A stretch of DNA of 64,000 nucleotides from Flavobacterium sp. 90 (GTDB lineage Bacteria > Bacteroidota > Bacteroidia > Flavobacteriales > Flavobacteriaceae), in NCBI RefSeq assembly GCF_004339525.1, contig NZ_SMGE01000001.1, positions 2,356,001 through 2,420,000 of the forward strand, written 5' to 3'. The notes under the pieces are model-generated. The model worked only from the letters and a program-made list of their open reading frames with translations, was not told where the DNA came from and made no database searches. Both the position numbers and the translations under genes were made by a program. The first letter of the stretch is position 1. Each line of letters starts with the position of its first letter. This document shows positions 1 to 7,967 of the stretch, piece after piece.

Positions 1-544
1 CTACATTTTTAATAATGTATTGTACCGATGCAAATGAAACCGAAGTTGCGCCTGAACTGATTTCAGTTTCGTTTTTGATTTTCTTGCTCGCCTGAATTAC
101 CGCATTTACTAATCTTTCTAAGAAAGCATTGGCTAAGCCTAAAGATTTTGAATGTGCAAAACAAGTTTTTATTTGAGATATAATTTCAAAGTCACCTAAG
201 ATCTGGCTGTCTAAACCGGTTCCTACGCGAAACATATGATTAATTGCTTCCTGATTTTTATAAACGAATCCAACTTTCTGAAAAGCATCAACTGATCCGT
301 TACTATTATCGCAAATTAGCTTTATTAATTGAAAAGGGTGTTCTGCAAAACCGTAGATCTCGGTTCTGTTGCAAGTCGAAGTGACAATTAAACTTTCTAT
401 TCCCTCTGTTTTAGCTTGTTCCAGTAAACGAGTTTTCGCAGCTGCATCCAAACTAAATTGACCTCTAACCTCAGCATCAGCTTTTTTATAACTCAATCCA
501 ACGGAGTAAAAATATAGGTGTTTCGGTACGTTATTGTTTTCCAT
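1..544 (-). CDS. hemA: Glutamyl-tRNA reductase, N-terminal part (truncated by window edge)
   Basis: This enzyme reduces glutamyl-tRNA(Glu) to glutamate-1-semialdehyde, the first committed step of C5 tetrapyrrole synthesis in the cytoplasm. About 181 N-terminal residues are visible; the rest lies beyond the left edge. The protein opens MENNNVPKHLYFYSVGLSYK and contains TSTCNRTE, the family signature, with the catalytic Cys at residue 58. It then runs into the LGDFEIISQIK stretch typical of GluTR. I chose the start at 544; an in-frame ATG at 559 would add five residues that do not look like the family N-terminus. The gene faces away from the window together with a heme cluster (hemH and hemJ at 3.8-5.4 kb), which supports the call. 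Confidence 0.93.
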   Translation of the reverse strand, partial: MENNNVPKHLYFYSVGLSYKKADAEVRGQFSLDAAAKTRLLEQAKTEGIESLIVTSTCNRTEIYGFAEHPFQLIKLICDNSNGSVDAFQKVGFVYKNQEAINHMFRVGTGLDSQILGDFEIISQIKTCFAHSKSLGLANAFLERLVNAVIQASKKIKNETEISSGATSVSFASVQYIIKNV

Positions 545-864
545 AAAATTCACTTTCATAAAAGTGCAACAAAATTATTACTATACTAGCTATAAAAGTA
601 ACGCTCAAAGTACTTTTTGTATCGCTACAAAAAAAAATGATTCAAATAAGTAATTTTAGAAGGTATTTTCTCTTACTTATAGTGATATCAGGCATTCGAA
701 AGATTGTTATATATATTTATTCTAAATAACGAGATTGTTTTTTGTTTAAATAATATACCAAAAAATATCGCTTTGAGTTCAGAAAATTGAAATTGAATTT
801 TATGATGTTTCTATTTCTTAACTTAATGAGAATCTATAACTTAAAACGGTTGTGTTTCTAAATA
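545..864. other. Intergenic region upstream of hemA
   Basis: This AT-rich spacer holds the hemA leader. Read on the minus strand, TAATTTTG lies about 25 bases upstream of the hemA start and fits the Bacteroidota -7 consensus, but no well-spaced TTTG (-33) element was found. No credible short gene was seen. Confidence 0.4.
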
Positions 865-895
865 AAAACGCTGCCTTTATTAAGGCAGCGTTTTT
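865..895 (-). terminator. Rho-independent terminator after the truncated-hemoglobin gene
   Basis: A 13-bp stem (AAAACGCTGCCTT / AAGGCAGCGTTTT) with a 4-nt loop is flanked by A-runs and T-runs, so it could act on both strands. It sits 14 bases past the stop codon of the minus-strand gene at 909. Confidence 0.85.
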
Positions 896-908
896 TTAAG
901 ACAAGAAA

Positions 909-1493
909 TTACTTTTGTACAATTGGAGTTCTCAGTGACTCTAAAACAGCAACAATGTCAGTATAAAGTTCTGTATTTGAAGCAACACCATTTGCATTGG
1001 CTGCAGCGCCAACATATCCTTCAAATTTTGTGTAGTCAGCAGTACTTGCTTTTGTTCCCATTCTTGGGTTTTTTGCAGGATCATGAGCAGCTACCATATT
1101 CAAACCAGAATACGTATTTACGGCATTAGTTCCTCCGGTATTAAAAGAGAAGAAATCAGTTAAATTGTCTGATAATTTTGCAATATTAGTAGCTTGTGTG
1201 TTACCAGTTTCTGCTAAAAGCGGAGCAAAATGAGCTTGTAAATTACCAGAAGCGTTTGATTGAATATCAGCAACAATTAATCCGATAGTTGAGTTTACCA
1301 CTTTACGGAAGCTCAAACGACCTTTTTCAATCATTTGTCCTGAATTATCTGGGTCCGAAACCATAGTAGTTCCTCCTAATCTAGTATAAATACTAGCTTT
1401 TTCAACTGGTTTTTCATCATCGCTACTGCAAGAAGCTAAAGTTGCCGATGCAGCAATTAATACACTAAGTGTAATTTTCGAAAAATTTTTCAT
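909..1493 (-). CDS. Lipoprotein with truncated-hemoglobin (group 1-like) domain
   Basis: The 194-residue product has a type II signal peptide with lipobox TLASC (lipidated Cys22), so it should be anchored in an envelope membrane facing the periplasm or surface. From residue 35 the pattern follows 2/2 truncated hemoglobins: IYTRLGG at the start, an FF followed by FNTGG near 114-121, then YSGLNMVAAH, which matches the usual YTGRDMxxAH with the proximal heme-ligating His (F8) at about residue 137. A C-terminal helix ends VLESLRTPIV, as in the family. The B-helix FY pair of classical TrHbN appears replaced (VVNSTI), so the distal pocket is probably different. It lies inside a heme biosynthesis locus and 17 bases downstream of a small membrane protein gene, likely one operon. 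The domain match is from pattern reading, not a profile search. Confidence 0.7.
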   Translation of the reverse strand: MKNFSKITLSVLIAASATLASCSSDDEKPVEKASIYTRLGGTTMVSDPDNSGQMIEKGRLSFRKVVNSTIGLIVADIQSNASGNLQAHFAPLLAETGNTQATNIAKLSDNLTDFFSFNTGGTNAVNTYSGLNMVAAHDPAKNPRMGTKASTADYTKFEGYVGAAANANGVASNTELYTDIVAVLESLRTPIVQK

Positions 1494-1510
1494 TGTAAAA
1501 TATTTAAAGA

Positions 1511-1945
1511 TTAATTAAAAAAACGATTTATTTTTTGAGATAATTTATAGCTAAAGCTATTTTGATCTATAGGACAAACTTCTTTGCTTGCTAAATTTGC
1601 AGGTAAAATATAACGTTGAGCTTCATATGTATGTTTACTCATTAATTCGTCATATACTTTTTTAGAATTGGTAATCTTGTTATTGTGGAAATAAACCACA
1701 ACATTTCTTTTTATAATTATAGAATCAGAAGTTAATCCTTTGATAGACCTTAAGTCGGCACATATTTTTTTAGCAGCAGCTGAATCAATGTTTTCTTTGA
1801 AATCAATTCTGCTTACTTGCAAATTTGGACTTTCATAAACGGCAGGTTTTGCAGTAATAATGTGGAAAACTAAAATGGCAAAAAATAACACAAAGGTTAT
1901 CGTTGTTGCCCAAAGTACTTTTTTTATTGTTTTGTTAATTTTCAT
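1511..1945 (-). CDS. Small membrane-anchored protein with possible ferredoxin-fold (HMA-like) domain
   Basis: A 144-residue protein with one N-terminal transmembrane segment (residues about 10-31) and a soluble remainder, presumably periplasmic. Residues 45-105 look like a beta-alpha-beta-beta-alpha-beta unit (VSRIDFKENI, a helix with KKICADLRSIKG, a strand RNVVVYF, then KVYDELM). This resembles heavy-metal-associated-type folds but lacks their CxxC. Two Cys residues are present, one in KKICADL and one in KEVCPI. It sits immediately upstream of the lipoprotein globin gene and is probably cotranscribed with it, so a shared envelope role is plausible. I do not recognise a named family. Confidence 0.6.
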   Translation of the reverse strand: MKINKTIKKVLWATTITFVLFFAILVFHIITAKPAVYESPNLQVSRIDFKENIDSAAAKKICADLRSIKGLTSDSIIIKRNVVVYFHNNKITNSKKVYDELMSKHTYEAQRYILPANLASKEVCPIDQNSFSYKLSQKINRFFN

Positions 1946-2394
1946 GGCGATATCTTAAAAATTAGTTAAGTTTTTTTGATACTTACGAGTACTTTCTAAT
2001 GTAGGTTTTGTTAAAAAGTGGCAATTCTGCTGTTTAGAATTGTTTTAAATACTTGTGAGTTGGAAGTCAGGATAGTAGCACTAAAAAGAGAAAATGTAGC
2101 TATACAAATTAAATTTATAGCTTAATTTACAGGCTTGAGCAGTGTTTTAATGATTATTGATGGTTATTTGGTTTAAAATCAGAGGCTTGCTGAGAAATAA
2201 CAATGATTCTAAATCCGAATTGGTTTTGAAAGAAGAAATTGGGAAATGATAGCTATAGAAAGCTAAAAACAATAAAGAATTTATAAATTTAGAAGCAAGT
2301 AAACGATAAACCATCAAAAAGATTTAATTTTGAAAGGTCAAATTATTCGTTTCCTAAAAAATGATATAGTAACTTGAATAAAGTAAATTAAAAG
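1946..2394. other. Divergent intergenic region
   Basis: About 450 bases between the minus-strand 1945 gene and the plus-strand AraC gene. It is AT-rich, has stop codons in all frames, and shows no strong hairpin. A short imperfect dyad TACTTACGAGTA lies near 1980. It must hold promoters for both directions, but no convincing TTTG/TAnnTTTG pair was found. Confidence 0.35.
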
Positions 2395-3261
2395 ATGGAG
2401 GAAGAAATAAAAATAGAAGATGAGTTTACACTAATCAGGTTTCAAAACGATAGTCCGGAACCTTTCATTGCACAGCATGAAATTGGTACTGGTTTGATAC
2501 AGTTTCACTTTGGGCTAAAAGGCAATGCCAAACTTTTGTTTAATCAAGGTAATTATGCTTTGGATTTAAAGGAAGAAAAATCATTGCTTTTGTATAATCC
2601 GCAGAAAGAATTGCCGCTGAATTTAGAATTATCTCCAAATTCTTGGGTAATCTCCGTAATTGTTTCGATCAAGAAATTTCACGCGTTGTTTTCTGCAGAA
2701 GCAGATTACATTACTTTTTTAAGTGCTGATAATAAGGATAAAAAATATTATAATGAAGGAGATATTAGCCCTTCTATGGCTATTGTGTTAAGTCAGTTGT
2801 TTCATTATAACCTTCATCCATCGATAAAAAATCTTTATTATAAAGGGAAAGGATACGAATTGTTGAGTTTGTACTTTAACAGAACCGAAGATCCAAATGC
2901 AGAACAATGTCCGTTTTTGATCGATGAAGATAATGTCTTGAAAATAAGAAAAGCCAAAGAAATTATTATCGCCAATATGGCTGAACCTCCGGGATTACAA
3001 GAATTGGCAGATGAAATAGGTTTGAATTTGAAGAAACTCAAAATGGGTTTCAAACAAATTTATGGTGATACGGTTTACGGTTTTCTATTTGATTACAAAA
3101 TGGATTTCGCCCGAAAACTACTCGACAGCGGTTCTTATAATGTAAACGAAGTTGGATTGAAAATAGGCTACAGCACAGGAAGTCACTTCATAGCGGCTTT
3201 CAAGAAGAAGTTTGCCACAACTCCAAAAAAGTATTTGATGTCAATTAATACGAATGTTTAA
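2395..3261 (+). CDS. AraC-family transcriptional regulator
   Basis: A 288-residue protein with an N-terminal ligand-sensing half (residues 1-170) and a C-terminal AraC DNA-binding domain (about 185-285) containing two helix-turn-helix motifs. The first lies around LQELADEIGLNLKKLKMGFK and the second around VNEVGLKIGYSTGSHFIAAF, ending with the typical KKFATTPKKYL. The arrangement resembles PchR-like regulators that respond to iron or siderophores. The gene lies between hemA on one side and hemH/hemJ on the other, so control of heme or iron genes is a reasonable inference. The ligand is unknown. A lipoprotein gene follows two bases after its stop. Confidence 0.85.
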   Translation: MEEEIKIEDEFTLIRFQNDSPEPFIAQHEIGTGLIQFHFGLKGNAKLLFNQGNYALDLKEEKSLLLYNPQKELPLNLELSPNSWVISVIVSIKKFHALFSAEADYITFLSADNKDKKYYNEGDISPSMAIVLSQLFHYNLHPSIKNLYYKGKGYELLSLYFNRTEDPNAEQCPFLIDEDNVLKIRKAKEIIIANMAEPPGLQELADEIGLNLKKLKMGFKQIYGDTVYGFLFDYKMDFARKLLDSGSYNVNEVGLKIGYSTGSHFIAAFKKKFATTPKKYLMSINTNV

Positions 3262-3263
3262 TA

Positions 3264-3638
3264 ATGAAGAAAACTGTTCTTATAGTATTAATCGTTTTTT
3301 TGAGCTGTAAATCTAAAGATAATCCTTTTCTCGTAAAATATAAAAATCAGGCATTTCATGATATCAAAGTAGATAGTGTAAAAACTTTCGGTTTTGGATT
3401 AGCACTTCCTCCTCGTGATTCATTAGAATTATTAAAAAATAATAAAATAGAAAATGTCTATCGTAAATACGGTTTGTTTAGAAAAAATCTGGGATGTACA
3501 GTAGGCAATGAAGAACTGGATAATGCAATTACAGAATATTATAAAATAACGGCTGTTTATCTTGAAGGCAGAAATGGAAAAGGCTGGAAAGAAAAAATGA
3601 AGAAAGAGATAAATAATATCCTCTTAAATGGAGAATGA
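3264..3638 (+). CDS. Hypothetical small lipoprotein
   Basis: A 124-residue product with a short signal peptide and lipobox (LIVFLSC, Cys at about 15), so it is predicted to be membrane-anchored. The mature part is mixed alpha/beta, with a conserved-looking FGFGLALPPRDS stretch and a Lys-rich C-terminus. It starts two bases after the AraC gene stop, so the two are translated from one message. No family was recognised. Confidence 0.65.
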   Translation: MKKTVLIVLIVFLSCKSKDNPFLVKYKNQAFHDIKVDSVKTFGFGLALPPRDSLELLKNNKIENVYRKYGLFRKNLGCTVGNEELDNAITEYYKITAVYLEGRNGKGWKEKMKKEINNILLNGE

Positions 3639-3712
3639 TTTAGTATCAGTTTTATATATCAGAACATAAATAAAAAATAACATTTATCATATTTCTAAAA
3701 AGCAACAAGCAA

Positions 3713-3720
3713 TACTTTTG
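3713..3720 (+). promoter_or_regulatory. Candidate -7 promoter element for hemH
   Basis: TACTTTTG fits the Bacteroidota -7 consensus TAnnTTTG and lies about 69 bases upstream of hemH. No good -33 TTTG was found at the expected spacing, so support is moderate. Confidence 0.4.
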
Positions 3721-3746
3721 ACGAAATTTTAAAAAATAAACAAATG

Positions 3747-3775
3747 CTTAAAGCCTAAAGCTTAAAGCCCAAAGC
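3747..3775. repeat. Short direct repeat of an AAAGC(C/T)-type unit
   Basis: Four imperfect copies of a 7-8 bp unit (TTAAAGCC, TAAAGC, TTAAAGCC, CAAAGC) lie just before the hemH start, in its probable 5' untranslated region. They could arise by slippage or affect leader structure; no function is evident. Confidence 0.5.
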
Positions 3776-3788
3776 AAAAAAAACAATA

Positions 3789-4802
3789 ATGAAAGGCGTA
3801 TTATTAGTAAACTTAGGATCTCCGGAAAGTCCAACTACAAAAGATGTAAAACCATATTTAGATGAATTTTTAATGGATAAATACGTGATCGATGTTCCGT
3901 ATTTATTGAGAGCTTTATTAGTTCGTGGTATTATTTTAAGAAAAAGACCTGAAGAATCAGCTCACGCTTATGCGAAAATTTGGTGGGACGAAGGTTCTCC
4001 GTTAGTAGTACTTTCAGAAAGAATGCAGAAAAAAGTTCAGCCTTTAGTAAATGTTCCCGTTGCTTTAGCAATGCGTTACGGAAGTATGACAATTGAAAAA
4101 GGACTTCAGGAATTACATGATAAAGGGGTTACTGAAGTATTGCTTTTTCCGTTATATCCTCAATATGCAATGGCTTCGACTTTGACTATTTTAGTAAAAG
4201 CTGAAGAAATCCGTAAAAAGAAATTCCCTCAAATGACTTTTACAGATGTTTCTGCGTTTTACAATAAACCGGATTACATCAAGAATTTAGCCGATTCAAT
4301 TCAGAAACATTTAGTTGGTTTTGATTACGATCATTTGTTGTTTTCATATCACGGAATTCCGGAGCGTCACATTCGCAAAACCGATGTAACGAAGTCACAT
4401 TGTAAAATTGACGGTTCTTGTTGTAATACACCATCGCCAGCGCATGATTTCTGTTACCGTCACCAATGTTACGAAACAACCAGACAAGTCGTAAAACTAT
4501 TAGGACTTCCAGAAGATAAATACAGTCTGACTTTTCAATCGCGTTTGGCGGGAGATAAATGGTTAGAACCATATACTGATGTTGAAATTGACAAAATGCC
4601 AGCAAAAGGAATCAAGAATCTTGCGGTTGTTACGCCTGCTTTCGTTTCGGATTGTCTAGAAACTCTGGAAGAAATCGCGATGCGCGCCAAAGAAGATTTT
4701 GAAGCAAATGGAGGAGAAGAGTTCTTGGCGATTCCATGTTTGAACGACGATGACGAATGGTGTGAAACTGTTGGAAATTGGATTAATGATTGGGCTAAAT
4801 AG
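3789..4802 (+). CDS. hemH: Ferrochelatase with internal Cys cluster
   Basis: This enzyme inserts Fe2+ into a porphyrin at the end of heme synthesis. The 337-residue protein has the N-terminal VLLVNLGSPESP motif and the family signature FSYHGIPERHIRK with the catalytic His at 188. It then has a Cys-rich insertion with Cys at 205, 211, 212, 222 and 227. Ferrochelatases with an internal Cys segment at this place are known to bind a [2Fe-2S] cluster, so that is likely here. The C-terminal part has the conserved FQSR and TPAFVSDCLETLEEI blocks, the latter with the second active-site Glu. It is followed 73 bases later by hemJ. The product could be heme b or, in coproporphyrin-dependent organisms, coproheme; the hemJ neighbour favours the protoporphyrin route. 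Confidence 0.95.
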   Translation: MKGVLLVNLGSPESPTTKDVKPYLDEFLMDKYVIDVPYLLRALLVRGIILRKRPEESAHAYAKIWWDEGSPLVVLSERMQKKVQPLVNVPVALAMRYGSMTIEKGLQELHDKGVTEVLLFPLYPQYAMASTLTILVKAEEIRKKKFPQMTFTDVSAFYNKPDYIKNLADSIQKHLVGFDYDHLLFSYHGIPERHIRKTDVTKSHCKIDGSCCNTPSPAHDFCYRHQCYETTRQVVKLLGLPEDKYSLTFQSRLAGDKWLEPYTDVEIDKMPAKGIKNLAVVTPAFVSDCLETLEEIAMRAKEDFEANGGEEFLAIPCLNDDDEWCETVGNWINDWAK

Positions 4803-4875
4803 AAAATAGAATAAAGAGTATAGAACAAAGACTTTATACTGGACGCAAGTTGTGACCAAAATCATAAATATAGTA

Positions 4876-5424
4876 ATGGAATATTATAACTACTTAAAAT
4901 CACTTCATCTTATTTTTGTAATAACCTGGTTCGCTGGGTTGTTTTATATTGTAAGATTGTTTGTCTACCAAATTGAAGCCAGCGAAAAACCTTCGCCTGA
5001 AAAGGAAATTCTACAAGCGCAATACAAAATTATGACATATCGTTTGTGGTATATTATTACTTGGCCGTCGGCAATTTTGGCGAGTATTTTTGCCTTTTGG
5101 ATGTTGCTTTTTACAGATTTAGGAAACGCCTGGCTCAAAATGCCTTGGATGCACGTAAAATTGTGTTTTGTTTTCTTGCTGTATTTATATCATGCAAAAT
5201 GCCATCAAATATTCAGACAATTACAAAATGATGAGGTAAAATATTCCAATAATTTCATGCGTTTATGGAATGAAGGCGCAACAATTATACTATTTGCAGT
5301 TGTGTTTTTAGTAGTTTTAAAAAGTGCTATTAACTGGATTTTCGGTGTGATCGGAATCTTTTTATTCTCGATTATTATAATGCTTGGATTCCGTTTTTAT
5401 AAGCGCATTCGAGAGAAAAAATAA
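4876..5424 (+). CDS. hemJ: HemJ-type protoporphyrinogen IX oxidase (CopD/UPF0093 family)
   Basis: A 182-residue inner-membrane protein with four to five transmembrane helices. It has the HemJ hallmarks: a His in the first helix followed by WFAGLFYIVRLFVY, and HVKL in the third helix. HemJ oxidises protoporphyrinogen IX to protoporphyrin IX, the step before ferrochelatase. I chose the ATG at 4876 (MEYYNYLKSLHLIF) over an in-frame start at 4852, because family members begin close to the first helix. Its place directly after hemH supports the assignment. Confidence 0.88.
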   Translation: MEYYNYLKSLHLIFVITWFAGLFYIVRLFVYQIEASEKPSPEKEILQAQYKIMTYRLWYIITWPSAILASIFAFWMLLFTDLGNAWLKMPWMHVKLCFVFLLYLYHAKCHQIFRQLQNDEVKYSNNFMRLWNEGATIILFAVVFLVVLKSAINWIFGVIGIFLFSIIIMLGFRFYKRIREKK

Positions 5425-5429
5425 AAAAA

Positions 5430-5558
5430 GTTGCCACGAATTTCACAAATTAGCACGAATGATTTGGATGATTTTTTTAAACGTAATCTCTAAATTCTGT
5501 CAATCATTTTAATCTGAGGCAAAAAATAATTAGCGTAAATTCGTGTAATTCGTGGCAA
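5430..5558. repeat. Palindromic repeat, TGCCACGAATT family
   Basis: The left end (TTGCCACGAATT) and right end (AATTCGTGGCAA) are inverted copies, with a further inner pair around CACGAAT and AATTCGTG. The same family reappears at 17388-17452, nested in another palindrome. It fills the gap between hemJ and the histidine kinase gene. Confidence 0.8.
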
Positions 5559-5570
5559 AAAATATAAAAC

Positions 5571-7043
5571 ATGTTTAACAACTTCAAAATGTCGATGCTT
5601 TCATTGCGCGTTAGGATATTCCTTTCGATGATTGTATTGATTGTTGTGGCATCTTTTTTATTGGCTTCGATTTCGATTATTCAGTTTAAGAATGAAGCCA
5701 AAGAATATCATCAGGAACGTCTTGAGCGAAAAGAAAATGCAGTAAAGGAACACATCAATTATGTGCTTTCGACTACAACATATCCCTTAAAAACGGCTAA
5801 CTTGGATTTAATCTTCAAAGATAAAATCCACGAATTAGCGCAGATTCACAAAATCGAAATCAATATTTACAGTCTTGACGGAAAACTGCTAAAATCATCC
5901 AAAGAATCCTTTGCAGTTGATAAAGTAGCGCCGCCAGTTCCGGATTATATTCTGAAATTAGTGCGTTCTTCAATCGAAAAGCGTTTTGTTGATATTAAAA
6001 CTATCGACGGAGTTAAAAACCGATCTTCTTATAGTTTGATTAAAGACGAGAAATTCAAACCACTCGGAATCTTAAATCTTCCTTATTTAGAAGATGATGG
6101 ATATTATGATAACGAGCTGAATACTTTCCTGATTCGCCTTAGTCAGGTGTATTCCTTTATGTTGGTTGTGGCTTTTGCACTGGCATATTTTCTTTCGACC
6201 TATATCACAAAATCACTAAAAACCATTTCAGACAGATTAGAAGAAACCAATCTGGATCAGAAAAACGAAAAAATCGTTTTGGAAGCCAATAGTAAAGAAG
6301 TGAACTTTCTGATAAAGGCATATAATGGAATGGTCGATAAATTGGAAACCAGTGCTATAAAATTGGCCCAAAGTGAGCGTGAAGAAGCCTGGCGCGAAAT
6401 GGCGAAACAAGTAGCGCACGAAATCAAAAATCCTCTTACGCCGATGAGGTTAACCGTGCAGAGTTTTCAGCGTAAGTTTGATCCAACGGCTCCAGATGTA
6501 AAACAGAAATTAAACGATTATTCTGAAACTTTAATTCAGCAAATTGATACGATGACCGCTGTAGCTTCGGCATTTTCGAATTTTGCCTCGATGCCCGCCC
6601 AACAAAATGAAACTTTAAATGTGGTTGAAGTTGTCGAATTAGCTTTGGATATTTTTAACGAAGATTATATTGTTTTTGAAAGTGAAGAAGAAGAAATCAT
6701 TTCAAAAATGGATCGTACGCAATTAATTCGTGTCATTACCAATTTGGTTAAAAATGCAACACAGGCAATTCCGGAAAGTCAATTTCATAAATCTATTTTG
6801 GTAAAGGTAAAACGTAGAAATAACAATGTAGAAATTGCCGTAAAAGACAACGGAATTGGAATTCAAAAACAAGATATCAGCCGAATCTTCGAACCAAAAT
6901 TCACGACTAAAACAAGTGGAATGGGACTTGGACTAGGAATTATAAAAAACATCATAGAAAATTACAAAGGAACAATTACCTTTGAATCAACTTACGGAAA
7001 AGGAACTACGTTTAGAGTTTCTTTGCCTATCACAAACTCATAA
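5571..7043 (+). CDS. NtrY-like sensor histidine kinase (orphan)
   Basis: A 490-residue inner-membrane kinase. It has a transmembrane segment near residues 14-35, a periplasmic sensor region to about 198, a second transmembrane segment (about 198-215), a HAMP linker, a HisKA domain and a HATPase_c domain. The phosphoacceptor is in the block AHEIKNPLTPMRL, whose LTP continuation is typical of NtrY-type kinases. The ATP-binding domain shows NLVKNATQAI (N box), DNGIGI (G1) and GMGLGLGI (G2). No response regulator is encoded next to it. The enoyl-CoA hydratase gene begins 10 bases downstream, so the pair may be cotranscribed. Confidence 0.9.
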   Translation: MFNNFKMSMLSLRVRIFLSMIVLIVVASFLLASISIIQFKNEAKEYHQERLERKENAVKEHINYVLSTTTYPLKTANLDLIFKDKIHELAQIHKIEINIYSLDGKLLKSSKESFAVDKVAPPVPDYILKLVRSSIEKRFVDIKTIDGVKNRSSYSLIKDEKFKPLGILNLPYLEDDGYYDNELNTFLIRLSQVYSFMLVVAFALAYFLSTYITKSLKTISDRLEETNLDQKNEKIVLEANSKEVNFLIKAYNGMVDKLETSAIKLAQSEREEAWREMAKQVAHEIKNPLTPMRLTVQSFQRKFDPTAPDVKQKLNDYSETLIQQIDTMTAVASAFSNFASMPAQQNETLNVVEVVELALDIFNEDYIVFESEEEEIISKMDRTQLIRVITNLVKNATQAIPESQFHKSILVKVKRRNNNVEIAVKDNGIGIQKQDISRIFEPKFTTKTSGMGLGLGIIKNIIENYKGTITFESTYGKGTTFRVSLPITNS

Positions 7044-7053
7044 AACCAACGTC

Positions 7054-7836
7054 ATGAACTACGAAAATCTTTTAATCTCGATTGAAGAAAAAATTGCAAC
7101 CGTAACAATTAATCGTCCTACAAAACTAAATGCTTTGAACAAGGCTACGATTAGCGACTTGAGTAAAGCAGTTAAATTATTAAGCAAAAATGATGATGTT
7201 CGCGTAATCGTAATTACCGGAAGTGGCGAGAAAGCATTTGTGGCTGGAGCCGATATTTCAGAATTTGCCAATTATACTATAATAGAAGGTGCGCAATTAG
7301 CTGAAGAAGGACAAGAATCACTTTTTGATTTCATAGAAAATTTAAAGAAACCTGTAATTGCTGCCGTAAATGGTTTTGCCCTTGGCGGAGGATTAGAGTT
7401 GGCGATGGCGTGTCATTTTAGAGTAGCGTCAGACAATGCCAAAATGGGATTGCCGGAAGTAACTTTGGGATTAATTCCGGGTTATGGAGGAACGCAGCGT
7501 TTGCCACAATTAGTAGGTAAAGGTCGTGCAATGGAAATGATTATGACAGCAGCGATGATTTCTGCCGAAGAAGCAAAACAATTCGGTCTTGTTAATCATG
7601 TTGTACCTCAAGCAGAACTTCTTGAATTTGCAAACGGAATTGCTCAAAAAATTATCAAAAATGCTCCTTTTGCTATTAGTAAAGCAATAAAAGCAATTAA
7701 TGCTAATTATACAGACGGTAAAAATGGTTTTGATACCGAAATAAAATCATTCGGAAAATGCTTCGGAACCCAGGATTTTAAAGAAGGAACAACAGCATTC
7801 TTAGAAAAACGTAAAGCTGAATTTACAGGAAAATAA
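7054..7836 (+). CDS. Enoyl-CoA hydratase / crotonase family protein
   Basis: A 260-residue cytoplasmic crotonase. It contains the oxyanion-hole region AGADISEF and the two family Glu residues expected for hydratase activity, one in GFALGGGLELAMACHF and one in LPEVTLGLIPGYGGTQRL. It should hydrate trans-2-enoyl-CoA to 3-hydroxyacyl-CoA in beta-oxidation or butyrate-type metabolism; chain length cannot be told from sequence. The start at 7054 (MNYENLL) fits the family length. An upstream in-frame start at 6982 would overlap the kinase gene by 62 bases and add a non-conserved tail. Confidence 0.9.
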   Translation: MNYENLLISIEEKIATVTINRPTKLNALNKATISDLSKAVKLLSKNDDVRVIVITGSGEKAFVAGADISEFANYTIIEGAQLAEEGQESLFDFIENLKKPVIAAVNGFALGGGLELAMACHFRVASDNAKMGLPEVTLGLIPGYGGTQRLPQLVGKGRAMEMIMTAAMISAEEAKQFGLVNHVVPQAELLEFANGIAQKIIKNAPFAISKAIKAINANYTDGKNGFDTEIKSFGKCFGTQDFKEGTTAFLEKRKAEFTGK

Positions 7837-7844
7837 TATTCTCT

Positions 7845-7954
7845 AACCGCAATCCCGATAGCTATCGGGAGCTAAGATTTACGCAAGGTTCGCAAAGTTT
7901 TTAATTTCTTTGTGTCCTTTGCGAAAAACCTTTGCGAACTTTGCGGTTAAATTT
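7845..7954. repeat. Palindromic repeat of the AACCGCAAAG family with a nested 18-bp palindrome
   Basis: The outer ends TAACCGCAA and TTTGCGGTTAA are inverted copies, and AGGTTCGCAAAG pairs with CTTTGCGAACTTTG. The left arm is interrupted by a perfect palindrome, TCCCGATAGCTATCGGGA (7853-7870). The other copies of this family, at 57460 onward, lack this interruption, which suggests a small element landed inside the repeat. Confidence 0.75.
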
Positions 7955-7967
7955 TAAACACATTACA

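Noticed and set aside
5571..7043. Two-component pair
   Set aside because: No response regulator gene lies next to the kinase; the downstream gene is an enoyl-CoA hydratase.
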